Source of the DNA: an uncultured Parafilimonas sp.
GTDB taxonomy: Bacteria > Bacteroidota > Bacteroidia > Chitinophagales > Chitinophagaceae
Length of the DNA: 64,000 bases
Assembly (NCBI GenBank): GCA_903882935.1
Contig: CAIRZB010000025.1
Coordinates: 29,080-93,079, forward strand
Direction of reading: 5' to 3'
Shown here piece after piece: positions 26,046 to 35,582 of this stretch (position 1 is its first letter; every line of letters begins with the position of its first letter). Position numbers and translations under genes: made by a program. The notes under the pieces are model-generated. The model saw nothing but the letters and a program-made list of their open reading frames with translations, made no database searches and had not been told where the DNA came from.

Positions 26046-28790
26046 TTACATTTTTGTTCTGGCATCGTCCGGTATGTCAGTGTTGGCCGTGTTGCTGCTA
26101 ATAAACTTGTTAAGCCTAAAATTAAGGCTTAACAGCAAAAACCTAGATAAAACATTTGCTCGCGTGTCTTGTACGTAGCTGTCACTGGTACTACGCCAAA
26201 TGCTTACGTTCTCATTAAGCAGGTCGTAAGCCTTCAATTTAATCCAGATAGCTTTTTTGGTGCCAAAATAGTGGGTTATGTCTGCGTTTACCATGTTTAC
26301 CGAGGTGTTAAAGCCTGCGGACTGCCCGGTGGTTTGCCTATAGTCGTAATCAATGTTTATTTCAGTGTTTGCTATGGGTATTATGGTAATGTTGGGGTTT
26401 ATATCAACAAAATAGGCGTTGTTGCCAAGGTCTGGCTGAAGGCTAAAGTCGCTCGCTTGTTTGCTAACGCTGAGGCCAGTGTTCATGTCAATCCATTTTT
26501 TTGCATCGTAGGTTAACCCAAGGGAGAGTTTTGCGTAGTTGCTGGAGTTTATGTTTTCGGTGCCGTTTAACAGGTTTACATTGCGGTAGCCGTTGGCATA
26601 AAAGTTGATATTCCATTTTATTTTTTCCTTGCCCAGGTATATGGGGCTGAAAAAGCTAAACCAAGCGTTCCAGTTGTATGCCCCGTCTGTATTAATTGGT
26701 TTGGTCGTTTCGCTGCCGGAGGTGCCGTTAAAAGTGGTGCTGTTGGTTATATTGTTCACCACCGAGGAAAAACCCGCGTTGCTGTTAAAACCGGTTTCGT
26801 TATGGCTATTGTAGTAATTTAGGTTGTACCGTACACTGTGTACTTCTGCATACTCCAGGTTGGGGTTGCCTAATTTTATGTAAAGCGGGTTGCTATTGTC
26901 AATCAACGGTTGTAGCTGGTAAGCCTGGGGTGCCTGAACGCCAAATGAATAATAAACATTAAAACGCATGCCCCTTGCATTTGTATAAAAGCTTAGGTTT
27001 GGCGAAAAGCCTTTGTAGCTTTGTTTGTAAAGAGTGTCTTTACCCTGTGGCTGGCTTTGGGTTTGGGCATCCTGCCAGCGCAGGCCCGCACCAAAACCCG
27101 TGTTTTTGCCAGTATAGTTGTAGTTTAATTGTACCACGTTATTATAGTTGTGGTTGTTATAATGGCTGCTAAGGGTGTCGTTTAGCAAGTCGTACAATTT
27201 AGTTAACGTGTTGTAGCCATATACATACTTAGGTATGTCGTTAATGCCGTAGTTATAGTTGTAGCTGACATTCAGGCTGCTTTTTTCTGCCAATGGCTCA
27301 CTATAGCTTACTGTGGCACCAACCCTGGTGGTACGGTTGGTGTTGTACTGCAACTGGTTAACCAGTAGGGCATACGCGGTATTGCCAACAGGGTAAAAAT
27401 AATTATTAGATAGGTTATATAGCTGCGCCTTGGTATTGTTTACGTTGTTGTTAATGTTAATAAAGATATTTCTCCTTGAATTGGCAAACCTACGGTTATA
27501 GGTTATTTGACCGTTAACATTGGGCGTATTTGTGTGGCTTGTGTTTTGCCGGTTGCCATTGTTAACTTTTGTACTGTCGGCCAAATTGGTGTTAAAGCTA
27601 GCTACGGAATTATTATCGTATGAATTAAAACCTGCCCCCTCATTAAAACGTACCATTGTTAGGGTATCGGGTCTGTACTCAAAATAAAGGCCTGTATACA
27701 CATTGGTGCTTAAGGCGGTGCTTTGGTTGGCCTCGTTGTAATAGGTGGAGGAGTCGGTAAATATATTCTGCCTGTTAATCAATTGTTGCTTAACGGTTTT
27801 ATTACGGTCATAACCTGCCCAGGCGCTAAAGTCAAAATCTTTACCGTATTTGTCGGCATAATTCAATTTAAGCTGCTTATTGTCTGTAGTGCCATTCCAG
27901 TTGTTGTACGATGCGTCGGCACTGCCACTGTTGTTGTTATCGCTGCGGCCGGTATTATTGGCACCTGCAATCACCGATACTTTTCGGTCGTTATTAAAAA
28001 AGTTGGTGTTGGTTTTGCCCTCATACCGGCCTTGGGTGCCGCCTGCTATGTAGTCCTTGCCAAATACACCGCGCCGCCTGTTTTTTTTGAGTGTGATGTT
28101 GATTATCTTTTCCCTAACGCCATCTTCCACTTTGGTGGCCAATGCTTGGTCGCTTTTTTTATCGATGATCTGTATCTTGTCAATTACATCTGCGGGAAAG
28201 TTTTGCGTAACCGATTTAAAATCAGTACCAAAAAAAGGTTTGCCGTCAACGTAAATCTGGGTTACGGTTTCTCCTTGGGCTTTAATGCCCCCATTTTTGT
28301 CAACCTCAACCTCGGGCATTTTTTTAAACATGTCTTCTACCGTGCCGTTTTTCCTTACCTTAAATGCGGAAGAGCTAAATTCGGTAGTGTCGTTTTTTAT
28401 GACTACTGCGGTACGTTTAGACACAATGGTGACGGAATTTAATGCTCCGAATGAAGGCTGCAGTAATATGGAATCTAATTTTTTTAGCCCGTTGTGTGGC
28501 AATACAATTATGCTGTTGGCGGTACTATAACTTAAGGTAGTTACCTGTAAAATAAATGTGGCTTCTTGCAATCCTGTAAAAGAAAATCTGCCTAAACTGT
28601 CAGTAATGCCCGATCTTTTGATGGTAGAGTCTGACCCCAATAAGTTTACGGTAGCCATTGGGAGGGCTTCCTTTGTGGAAGCAGAATAAACACGCCCTGA
28701 AATTGTGCCTTGCTGGGCTTGGGCAGTAGCTGTGCACAGCAGCGCCAAATTAAACAGTAAAGCGATGTATAGGGTGGTGTGCTTTCTCAT
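26046..28790 (-). CDS. TonB-dependent receptor-like outer-membrane beta-barrel protein
   Basis: 914 residues. There is a signal peptide (residues 1-25, ending TATAQAQ), then a carboxypeptidase-regulatory-like beta domain (GTISGRVYSASTKEALPMA), a plug-like domain (residues about 120-230, with VEDMFKKMPEVEVDKNGGIK and QIYVDGKPFFG), and a barrel of about 680 residues rich in Asn and Tyr, of the outer membrane beta-barrel family 3. No SusD gene follows. It may be a receptor or an orphan barrel of unknown ligand. The C-terminus lacks the classic aromatic end. Confidence 0.88.
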   Translation of the reverse strand: MRKHTTLYIALLFNLALLCTATAQAQQGTISGRVYSASTKEALPMATVNLLGSDSTIKRSGITDSLGRFSFTGLQEATFILQVTTLSYSTANSIIVLPHNGLKKLDSILLQPSFGALNSVTIVSKRTAVVIKNDTTEFSSSAFKVRKNGTVEDMFKKMPEVEVDKNGGIKAQGETVTQIYVDGKPFFGTDFKSVTQNFPADVIDKIQIIDKKSDQALATKVEDGVREKIINITLKKNRRRGVFGKDYIAGGTQGRYEGKTNTNFFNNDRKVSVIAGANNTGRSDNNNSGSADASYNNWNGTTDNKQLKLNYADKYGKDFDFSAWAGYDRNKTVKQQLINRQNIFTDSSTYYNEANQSTALSTNVYTGLYFEYRPDTLTMVRFNEGAGFNSYDNNSVASFNTNLADSTKVNNGNRQNTSHTNTPNVNGQITYNRRFANSRRNIFININNNVNNTKAQLYNLSNNYFYPVGNTAYALLVNQLQYNTNRTTRVGATVSYSEPLAEKSSLNVSYNYNYGINDIPKYVYGYNTLTKLYDLLNDTLSSHYNNHNYNNVVQLNYNYTGKNTGFGAGLRWQDAQTQSQPQGKDTLYKQSYKGFSPNLSFYTNARGMRFNVYYSFGVQAPQAYQLQPLIDNSNPLYIKLGNPNLEYAEVHSVRYNLNYYNSHNETGFNSNAGFSSVVNNITNSTTFNGTSGSETTKPINTDGAYNWNAWFSFFSPIYLGKEKIKWNINFYANGYRNVNLLNGTENINSSNYAKLSLGLTYDAKKWIDMNTGLSVSKQASDFSLQPDLGNNAYFVDINPNITIIPIANTEINIDYDYRQTTGQSAGFNTSVNMVNADITHYFGTKKAIWIKLKAYDLLNENVSIWRSTSDSYVQDTRANVLSRFLLLSLNFRLNKFISSNTANTDIPDDARTKM

Positions 28791-28920
28791 GGTTGCAAAT
28801 TACGGCAAGCTTTTTTAAGCTGAAGTACCTCGGCCGATAAAAACAATGCCCTCGCCTTATGTAACATTTGTTTAAGAATAATTAAATGTTTTTTACCCCT
28901 ATTGGTAGCAAAATACAAAA

Positions 28921-28942
28921 GCGGTTGCCTTTCAGTAACCGC
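28921..28942 (-). terminator. Terminator of the NIPSNAP gene
   Basis: On the minus strand GCGGTT and AACCGC pair around a ten-base loop and are followed by TTTTGTATTTT. It lies 28 bases after the NIPSNAP stop. Confidence 0.65.
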
Positions 28943-28969
28943 CTTTGTAAAAGCAAAAACCGCTATGTA

Positions 28970-29764
28970 TTAATAGTCTGAATATTCTGTTGGGTGCAAA
29001 AACACCATCACATTTTTTGATACATTGTGCTGGTACTCTGGCTTGGTGCTTAATGTTTTCCAATAGGCATCGTCCACAAATGTTTTCCAATGCGCCTCAC
29101 GGTCGGCTTTATTGTTAAAGGTGGTCATATACATAAGGTTAGGCATCGTTTTGCCTGCCACTACCTCTGAGTAAAACACGGCATTAAAGCCCAACCTTTT
29201 AAACAAGCCAACCTCGTCTCCTGCATTAAACATTTGCACTTTGTTTTTGTACAGTTTTTCTGTGGGGCCTTCGTAGCTTCTTAATTCATATACACGTTCG
29301 GACTTGGGCCCGGTGAGTGCTGGTACAAAGGGAGCGGGTGCTTGTTCAAAAGCCTTCAGTATTATGGTTTCAATGCGGCTATAAGGTACATCGGTGTATG
29401 GCGCGTCAATGTATTGCTTGCCGTCTGCTTGGTATTGGTTGTCGGCTTCCAGTTTTGCGTCAAGTTGCTCGTATTGCTTCCAAGAACTAAAAGGGATAAA
29501 TACGTACACCAATTGTTCGGTGTCTTTGTCATTGGGTTTAAAAACCCCCACATTAGGTATACCCGCGCGGTGCATCGCTGGCAGGTACGCGGTTTGCAGA
29601 AAGTTGTCTAACTTTTCTTCCTGCGTGGTTGTTTTTAAATGGTACACTTTCAACTGGTAATAATACCTGCCGCCTTTTTTGCCAAAGGCAAATGTTGCTG
29701 AACAAAGCAAGGTTGTTAATAAAAGTAACATTGATGGCAATAACCTGTTTTTACTGATTTGCAT
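28970..29764 (-). CDS. NIPSNAP family protein, exported
   Basis: 264 residues with a cleavable signal peptide (hydrophobic residues 10-27, ending TFAFG). Two ferredoxin-like NIPSNAP domains follow: one beginning YYQLKVYHLK (about residue 34) and one beginning VYELRSYEG (about residue 162), the second with the typical RLGFNAVFYSEVVAG and LMYMTTF strands. The family function is not settled. It has its own terminator. A HxlR regulator diverges upstream and may control it, although no operator is recognised in the 297-base gap. Confidence 0.88.
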   Translation of the reverse strand: MQISKNRLLPSMLLLLTTLLCSATFAFGKKGGRYYYQLKVYHLKTTTQEEKLDNFLQTAYLPAMHRAGIPNVGVFKPNDKDTEQLVYVFIPFSSWKQYEQLDAKLEADNQYQADGKQYIDAPYTDVPYSRIETIILKAFEQAPAPFVPALTGPKSERVYELRSYEGPTEKLYKNKVQMFNAGDEVGLFKRLGFNAVFYSEVVAGKTMPNLMYMTTFNNKADREAHWKTFVDDAYWKTLSTKPEYQHNVSKNVMVFLHPTEYSDY

Positions 29765-30061
29765 AATTGTAGCGATGTTTAAATTTTTATGGCTTTAACC
29801 TTTGTGCCAATAGCACAGTGGTGACAAGTGAATAAAGTAACGCGTAGATTTTTCCTATTTTTTGTTAAAATGGTTAATGTTGTTCAATTTGTTTGGTATT
29901 TCCTAAACCTGTTCACAGACATATAAATAGCTTTCGCCGAAATTAAGCTTTATACGCATTTCTCACCGCTACACTTACCGGAAATATCTGCAAAGCAACT
30001 GTTTATTATCCGTGTTTGGGGTAACTTAGCCTTTTAATAGTAACTCATAAATAAATTAGCA

Positions 30062-30433
30062 ATGGCGGAAAGAAAATTGAGTTCAACCAACTTTCGTAAT
30101 CAAACGTTTTTGGAAGAAAAATGCACCCTTAATGAATTGTTAGACCTTGTGAGCAAACGGTGGGTTTGCGAAGTGTTGTTTTGTATTGAGGAGGGTAATA
30201 GCAGGTTTAAGGCAATTAAAGAAAGCCTAACCTATATTAGCGACACAATACTGGCGGACAGGCTAAAGCTGCTGGAAAAATATGGCTTTATTTACAGGGC
30301 TTATTATGAAGAGGTGCCGCCACGTGCGGAATACTCCATTACCGAAAAAGGCATTGAACTATCTACTTTGTTGGACAACTTGTGTAAATTTAGCGAAACT
30401 GTGCGAGGTTTTGCAGGTTGTGCTGTTGAATAA
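30062..30433 (+). CDS. HxlR family winged-helix transcriptional regulator
   Basis: 123 residues, normal HxlR length. The characteristic segments are LDLVSKRWVCEVLFCIEEGN (helix 1-2), SRFKAIKESLTYISDTILADRLKLLE (recognition region) and a wing with PPRAEYSITEKG. Members bind DNA as dimers and often sense reactive electrophiles through cysteines; here Cys residues occur at the N-terminal ECTLNEL-type position and near the C-terminus. It is divergent from the NIPSNAP gene, its likeliest target by position, and is followed by a strong terminator. Confidence 0.92.
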   Translation: MAERKLSSTNFRNQTFLEEKCTLNELLDLVSKRWVCEVLFCIEEGNSRFKAIKESLTYISDTILADRLKLLEKYGFIYRAYYEEVPPRAEYSITEKGIELSTLLDNLCKFSETVRGFAGCAVE

Positions 30434-30456
30434 GCCACCCAAGCTGCGGTATAAAT

Positions 30457-30496
30457 GGCGTGTGTGCCAAAACATTTGGTGACACACGCCTTTTTT
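30457..30496 (+). terminator. Intrinsic terminator after the HxlR gene
   Basis: GGCGTGTGT and ACACACGCC, extended by CCAAA/TTTGG, form a stem with a three-base loop followed by TTTTTT, 23 bases after the HxlR stop. Confidence 0.85.
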
Positions 30497-30535
30497 GTCT
30501 GCAAAATGTTGTTGATGCAATTTTTACAGGATTGA

Positions 30536-30973
30536 CTAAAAAACCAAATTGCCCTTGTTTTTTATGTGTTCGTTGGTTAGTTCTGCAACCATTTGCACAC
30601 CGGGTATGTTTTTTATAAACAGTATTATTTCCTTACACCGGGCATCATCTACCTCGTCGCCTTTCAACAGCCATAAAAAATCAATGTGCCTAAACTCCGG
30701 CAGCAAAAAGCCGCCGTCGTAATGGTTATGGTAAATATATTGGTGCAGGCCCGTACCCTCCTCATTATAATGGTATACCTGAAAAAAATAGGTTCTGGTT
30801 TTATTTACCACCGGAATTTCGTTCTTGGCATCCAGCCTAAAATTATAGCCCAACGTTGTGTTTACCTGCCAGCAAAAGCGGTAGTTTTTTGCAGATACCA
30901 CTATGCCTAAAAGGCGGGTGCCTGCAAAAAAATCATCCAACAAGCCGTCATTATCAAGCGTTAGCTTTTTCAA
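30536..30973 (-). CDS. IPExxxVDY family protein
   Basis: About 145 residues, a small cytoplasmic protein found in Bacteroidota. The name-giving motif appears as LPEFRHIDF at the position of IPExxxVDY, followed by LWLLKGD. Function is unknown. No ATG is available; the TTG at 30973 gives the family-like beginning KKLTLDNDG and lies just after the stop of the M28 peptidase gene, and another TTG at 30994 would overlap that stop. Close spacing implies co-translation with the peptidase gene. Confidence 0.75.
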   Translation of the reverse strand: MKKLTLDNDGLLDDFFAGTRLLGIVVSAKNYRFCWQVNTTLGYNFRLDAKNEIPVVNKTRTYFFQVYHYNEEGTGLHQYIYHNHYDGGFLLPEFRHIDFLWLLKGDEVDDARCKEIILFIKNIPGVQMVAELTNEHIKNKGNLVF

Positions 30974-30977
30974 ATTG

Positions 30978-32621
30978 TCAAAATTGTACGTCAATTGTTT
31001 TTTCTTCGGTGCGGCTTTTTATTCGCAAAACAGTCTTGTCGCCTTTCTTAAAATGCTGTAGGGCTGTCATGTATGTCATAACATCCACAAATTTATAATC
31101 GCCCAGTTGCAACAGTATGTCGCCAGGTTGCAGGCCCAGCCTTTCGGCCAGTTTACCTTTACTAACATTGTCAATACGCATGCCAGTTCCGGTAAAGCCA
31201 TAGTCTGGCATTACCCCCAGCGAAACAGGTAGTGCCATGTTGCGGGCTTCTTGGTCTCTTGTTTTTGCAAAGGTTAGCTTTCCCTTATCGTTGGTAGCTT
31301 CAATAACCCTATTAACGTATTTCACTATTTTTAATTCGCCGCCATAATTTATTTTGTCCCAGTCGTCGGTGGCTTTGTGGTAATCGCTGTGGCTGTTGGT
31401 AAAGAAAAACAGCACAGGTATGTCTTTTCTATAAAAGCTGGCATGGTCGCTGGGGCCGCTACCACTACTGTCAAGTTTTACTACCAGCCCTGTGTCTGCA
31501 ATAGTATTCAAAACCGTACCCCAAGTGGGCGAAGTGCCATAGCCGCCTATGGTAAGTTTGCGGGCTGAGTCGTACCTGCCAACCATATCCATGTTTACCA
31601 TATAATTGGGCACTATGTTCATGGATGGGTGTTCCAGCCAATATTTACTGCCGAACAGCCCGAGTTCTTCGCCTGAAAATGCAATAAAAAGGTAATTGTT
31701 GTTGTGTGCCGTGGTGCGTTGTAATATACGTGCCAGCTCAATTAGGGCAGCAGTGCCGCTTGCGTTGTCGTCTGCCCCGTTGTGTATTTGGCCCGGGCCG
31801 TCAAGGCTGTTGCCATCTTCCCCATACCCTAGGTGGTCAAAATGCGCACCCACAATAACTGTTTGGGGGGCGTTAAAGCCTATGTATCCTACTACATTTC
31901 TCGCTTTTCTCTTTTTCGGGGCAATATTAACCTGTAGTTTCAGTTTGTAGGTAGCATTGGCATCCGTAAAATATTTTTTAAACCCGTCAGCGGTAATAAA
32001 TATCACAGGCATTAAAAGGGAGGCTGCTGTATCATTTTTATTAAACTGAATATTGTCCACCGCTTTTGACCTGTTAATTACCACCAGTGCGGTAGCTCCC
32101 CGTTCTTTATCGTGCCGGGCCTCTTTTTTTATCGCATCACCTATATCAAAGTGGGGGTTGTTTTTGTTTTCCTCCAACACTTCCTTCACATCAAAAAACC
32201 ATGGCTCGCCTTTTTCACCCAAATCAAGCGATGCTTCGCCTTCCGCTACGCCGTTTGCCGAGTATGCCAGTGGGTAGTAGTCTGTTTTGGCTTCCAGCGT
32301 TTTGCCGTTTATGGTTAAGTTGTTTTTGTCGTCAGTAAATTGTTTGCCTTCGTCAATGTCAAACTCCTGCACAAAGCCATTGGTGCCTTTCGCTTCCAGG
32401 CCATTTTTTTTAAACTGGTCAATAATATATTGCATCGCAAGCAGCTCGCCAGCCGAGCCTGTCCTGCGCCCTTCAAGTTTGTCGTCGGCCAAGTATCTAA
32501 CGTGCTCCTTAAGGTTGGCAAGTGTTTCTTTGTCTGCTTTTTCTTGGGCTTTGCGCTCCTTGCGGTTTTGCGTAAGGGCAACCATCGGCAAAAGCAATAA
32601 CAGCATAAATAATGTGCGCAT
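30978..32621 (-). CDS. M28 family zinc aminopeptidase with PDZ domain, exported
   Basis: 547 residues. A signal peptide (residues 1-17, ending VALTQ) precedes a protease-associated region, the M28 catalytic domain and a C-terminal PDZ domain (about residues 460-545, with LAERLGLQPGDILLQLGD). Zinc ligands are visible: His and Asp in VGAHFDHLGY and GADDNASGTAAL, the catalytic Glu pair in SGEELGLFGS, an Asp in NMDMVGR, and the last His in SDYHKATDD. It cleaves N-terminal residues from peptides in the periplasm or outside. The next gene, IPExxxVDY, is coupled to it. Confidence 0.93.
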   Translation of the reverse strand: MRTLFMLLLLLPMVALTQNRKERKAQEKADKETLANLKEHVRYLADDKLEGRRTGSAGELLAMQYIIDQFKKNGLEAKGTNGFVQEFDIDEGKQFTDDKNNLTINGKTLEAKTDYYPLAYSANGVAEGEASLDLGEKGEPWFFDVKEVLEENKNNPHFDIGDAIKKEARHDKERGATALVVINRSKAVDNIQFNKNDTAASLLMPVIFITADGFKKYFTDANATYKLKLQVNIAPKKRKARNVVGYIGFNAPQTVIVGAHFDHLGYGEDGNSLDGPGQIHNGADDNASGTAALIELARILQRTTAHNNNYLFIAFSGEELGLFGSKYWLEHPSMNIVPNYMVNMDMVGRYDSARKLTIGGYGTSPTWGTVLNTIADTGLVVKLDSSGSGPSDHASFYRKDIPVLFFFTNSHSDYHKATDDWDKINYGGELKIVKYVNRVIEATNDKGKLTFAKTRDQEARNMALPVSLGVMPDYGFTGTGMRIDNVSKGKLAERLGLQPGDILLQLGDYKFVDVMTYMTALQHFKKGDKTVLRIKSRTEEKTIDVQF

Positions 32622-32649
32622 ATTCTCCTTTTTGGCGGTTTTAGTATAG

Positions 32650-32657
32650 CAAATGTA
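32650..32657 (-). promoter_or_regulatory. -7 box of the M28 peptidase gene
   Basis: On the minus strand TACATTTG matches TAnnTTTG, 28 bases before the start codon. No convincing -33 box is seen. Confidence 0.4.
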
Positions 32658-32828
32658 CTATCATTAGCGTATCATATTAAATATGGTATGACGTAAATCA
32701 TACCCGAGTTTTTTAACACCTCCTATCTTCGGCCCCGAAAAAAGGCTGTTTTACGACGGTGAAGGGTTTCCCAATCTCGTAATGCAACCTGAATGCGTAA
32801 CCGTAGCTTTGCACCCACAATTTAATAT

Positions 32829-34949
32829 TTGCCTATATCTAGCGTTCATATTGCTTTAGTCGGTAACCCAAACAGTGGTAAAACCTCGCTGTTTAATGCT
32901 TTAACGGGCCTTAACCAAAAAGTGGGTAATTTTCCTGGTGTTACTGTTGATAAAAAAACCGGCCATTGCCCATTGGACGAAAAACTGGACGCAGTAATAA
33001 TCGACTTGCCGGGTACCTACAGCCTTTACCCGCGCCGTGCTGATGAGTGGGTGGCATACCGGGTGATGATGGGTGCCGATGCCGATGTGCAGCCCGAAGT
33101 AGTGCTGCTGGTGGCAGATGCCAGCAACCTTAAGCGCAACCTTCTGTTTTGCAGCCAGGTGATTGATTTGAAATACCCAGTGGTGATTGCCCTTACCATG
33201 ATGGACATAGCCGGTAAAAAAGATATTGAGGTTGACATTGAAGGGATAGAGCGCGAATTGGGCGTGCCTGTAGTGGCGGTTAACCCTAGAAAAAATAAGG
33301 GCCTAGTGCAATTGAAAAAAGTACTGGCGCAAACGGCCCGGCAAAAGCATATTAAGCCACTGCAGGATTTTATAACCAACCGCGAACTTGCCCCCGCTGC
33401 CATAGACAAGGTTAAAGGCATTTATCCTTCGTTAAGCGATTATGCGGCCATACATTACTTAATAAACCACGAAAGCTTTCCTTTACCGGCCAACCAGCAG
33501 GCTGCTATTGAGCAGGCGGAAAAAGACACTGCTTTTAACCCCACCAAAACGCAGGCCGAGGAAATTATGCAGCGTTACACCCGCATAAGGCAGATAATGA
33601 AGAAAAACGTGGTGGAGCCAGACCCCTTGCAGCGCAAGCTTTTTACTGAGAAGTTGGACAATATTTTATTGCACCGTATTTGGGGGTACCTAACGTTGCT
33701 GGTAGTACTTTTTTTGCTTTTCCAAAGTGTTTTTTGGGTGGCCCAATACCCCATGAACGCCATTGACTGGAGCTTTTCGCAGTTAAGGGCTTGGATGGGT
33801 GGCTTTTTGCCTACCGCATGGTGGAGTAATTTGTTGGTGAACGGCTTTTTAGCAGGCCTGAATGGCATTTTGGTGTTTGTACCCCAAATAATGATACTGT
33901 TCGGTCTCATAACCCTACTGGAAGACTCGGGGTATATGGCGCGTATTAGTTTTTTAAGCGACAAGCTGATGCGCAAGGTTGGGCTGAATGGCAAAAGCGT
34001 TATGCCCATGATAAGCGGGTTTGCCTGTGCCGTGCCGGCGATTATGAGTGCCCGCAATATTGAGAACAAAAAAGAAAGGCTGCTAACCATATTGGTAACA
34101 CCACTAATGAGTTGCAGCGCAAGGTTACCGGTGTTTACCATATTGATTGCGCTGGTAGTGCCAAGCAAATACTATTTTGGGTTTTTAAGCCTGCAGGGTT
34201 TGGTAATGATGGGGCTTTACCTGCTGGGGGTAGTGATGGCATTAACAGTGAGCTATGTGTTGAAATTTTTGATAAAAATTAAGGAGAAGAGCTTTTTCAT
34301 ATTAGAACTGCCTGTGTACCGAGCCCCGCGTTGGAAAAATGTGGGCATAACCATGCTGGAGAAGGCAAGGATTTTTGTGGTAGATGCCGGCCGGGTAATA
34401 TTGCTGATTAGTTTGTTGTTATGGTTTTTGAGCAGTTACGGCCCCAGCGGAAGGATGGATGCAGCAGAAAAAAAATACGCCACAGCCCGGCAACAAGCGG
34501 CAACGCCCGAAGCAAAATTGGCTGCCGACAAGGAATACAATTCTGCAAAATTGCAAAACTCGTACGCTGGTATCTTTGGTAAAAGCATTGAGCCGGTTAT
34601 TAAGCCCCTTGGTTACGACTGGAAAATTGGCATTGCCCTGATAACATCTTTTGCTGCCCGTGAGGTATTTGTGGGTACCATGGCAACCCTTTACAGTGTG
34701 GAGGAAAATGATGACACCACCCTAAAACAGAAAATGCAAACTGCCACCCGCGAGGACGGCACCCTTGTTTATACCCTGCCCACCACCCTTAGCCTGATGG
34801 TGTTTTATGTGCTGGCCATGCAGTGCATGAGTACCCTTGCCGTAGTAAAACGCGAAACCCGCAGTTGGAAATGGCCCGCCATACAATTAGTGTACATGAC
34901 AGGCTTGGCTTATTTTATGAGCTGGGTGGTGTTTCATGTGTTTAGTTAG
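32829..34949 (+). CDS. feoB: Ferrous iron transporter B
   Basis: 706 residues, the usual FeoB length. The N-terminal G domain has G1 GNPNSGKT (residues 12-19), switch GNFPGVTVDKKTG and G3 DLPGTYSL. The membrane part has the two Gate blocks (for instance DSGYMARISFLSDKLMRKVG and FACAVPAIMSARNI). It imports Fe2+ across the inner membrane. It starts with TTG at 32829; a TAGCTTTG -7 box at 32804-32811 leaves only a short leader. No feoA or feoC gene is adjacent, and no FeoA domain is fused to it. Confidence 0.95.
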   Translation: MPISSVHIALVGNPNSGKTSLFNALTGLNQKVGNFPGVTVDKKTGHCPLDEKLDAVIIDLPGTYSLYPRRADEWVAYRVMMGADADVQPEVVLLVADASNLKRNLLFCSQVIDLKYPVVIALTMMDIAGKKDIEVDIEGIERELGVPVVAVNPRKNKGLVQLKKVLAQTARQKHIKPLQDFITNRELAPAAIDKVKGIYPSLSDYAAIHYLINHESFPLPANQQAAIEQAEKDTAFNPTKTQAEEIMQRYTRIRQIMKKNVVEPDPLQRKLFTEKLDNILLHRIWGYLTLLVVLFLLFQSVFWVAQYPMNAIDWSFSQLRAWMGGFLPTAWWSNLLVNGFLAGLNGILVFVPQIMILFGLITLLEDSGYMARISFLSDKLMRKVGLNGKSVMPMISGFACAVPAIMSARNIENKKERLLTILVTPLMSCSARLPVFTILIALVVPSKYYFGFLSLQGLVMMGLYLLGVVMALTVSYVLKFLIKIKEKSFFILELPVYRAPRWKNVGITMLEKARIFVVDAGRVILLISLLLWFLSSYGPSGRMDAAEKKYATARQQAATPEAKLAADKEYNSAKLQNSYAGIFGKSIEPVIKPLGYDWKIGIALITSFAAREVFVGTMATLYSVEENDDTTLKQKMQTATREDGTLVYTLPTTLSLMVFYVLAMQCMSTLAVVKRETRSWKWPAIQLVYMTGLAYFMSWVVFHVFS

Positions 34950-35010
34950 GGGGGAATATTAATGAATATTTTTCTATTAAAACCTTATTTTCACTAACAA
35001 ACATTTTGGT

Positions 35011-35268
35011 ATGAAGACAGCAGAATTAAGAGAAAAGCTTCATCAATATATAGAAACAGCGAAAGGCAAAAAAATAAAGGCTATTTATACAATGATTGAA
35101 GAGGATATAGAAGACTCCAATAAAAAATACGATAGTGTTTTTTGGGGCGATATAGAAAGGCGTAATGCTGAAATGCAAAATGGTGAAGTTGAAACTTTCA
35201 CTTGGGATCAAGTTCAACGAAGGGCAGAAGAATCATTGAAAAATGCAAGGGCCAAGTTTAATGTATAG
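35011..35268 (+). CDS. RelB-like antitoxin
   Basis: An 85-residue charged, helical protein. The block [17 protein letters not shown] and the middle [21 protein letters not shown] (quoted part: [19 protein letters not shown]) match the Bacteroidota addiction-module antitoxins paired with RelE/ParE toxins. The toxin sequence follows in the same reading frame directly after the TAG stop, and the would-be toxin ATG (35261) overlaps that stop. It is well expressed-looking but its toxin is frameshifted, so it may be an orphan antitoxin or still an autoregulator. Confidence 0.8.
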   Translation: MKTAELREKLHQYIETAKGKKIKAIYTMIEEDIEDSNKKYDSVFWGDIERRNAEMQNGEVETFTWDQVQRRAEESLKNARAKFNV

Positions 35269-35565
35269 CTTGTATTTCATAAAGAAGCAGAAAAAGAATA
35301 TAATGCTGCCTACAGTTGGTATGGCCTGCAAAAGCCCGGTTTAGAAGACAGGTTTAAAAACTGCATTGAGGAGGTACTTAAAAAACTGCAAGCAAATCCA
35401 CAATATTTTGGATACAGTAAAAAACCATTTCGAGAAGCATTGGTAAATATTTTCCCCTATACAATTGTCTTCACGATTGATGATGATAATGTTATTGTTT
35501 ACATTTCGGCGATATATCATACAAGCCGTAATCCAAAAAAGAAATTTGGAAATTTTGAGAGATAA
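35261..35565 (+). pseudogene. RelE/ParE family toxin with a one-base deletion after codon 3
   Basis: From CTT at 35269 to TAA at 35565 there are 98 uninterrupted codons reading LVFHKEAEKEYNAAYSWYG and, near the end, IVYISAIYHTSRNPKKKFGN, an unmistakable RelE/ParE toxin. The only start, ATG at 35261 (overlapping the antitoxin stop), is out of frame: ATG TAT AGC leads into the toxin frame only with a -1 shift, giving MYSLVFHKEAEKEY, the expected N-terminus. One C appears to be missing after AGC. No alternative start codon lies in the toxin frame before the conserved core. It is likely inactive unless frameshifting, TAG readthrough or a sequence error is involved. Confidence 0.85.
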
Positions 35566-35582
35566 AACGCCCAATCCTGTCT

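Noticed and set aside
27723..28442. Long reading frame (239 codons) on the plus strand
   Set aside because: It lies entirely antisense to the TonB-type barrel gene, with hydrophobic composition caused by the Asn/Tyr-rich coding strand.
32622..32828. A feoA gene upstream of feoB
   Set aside because: The gap is only 207 bases and contains no open frame with the FeoA SH3-like pattern.
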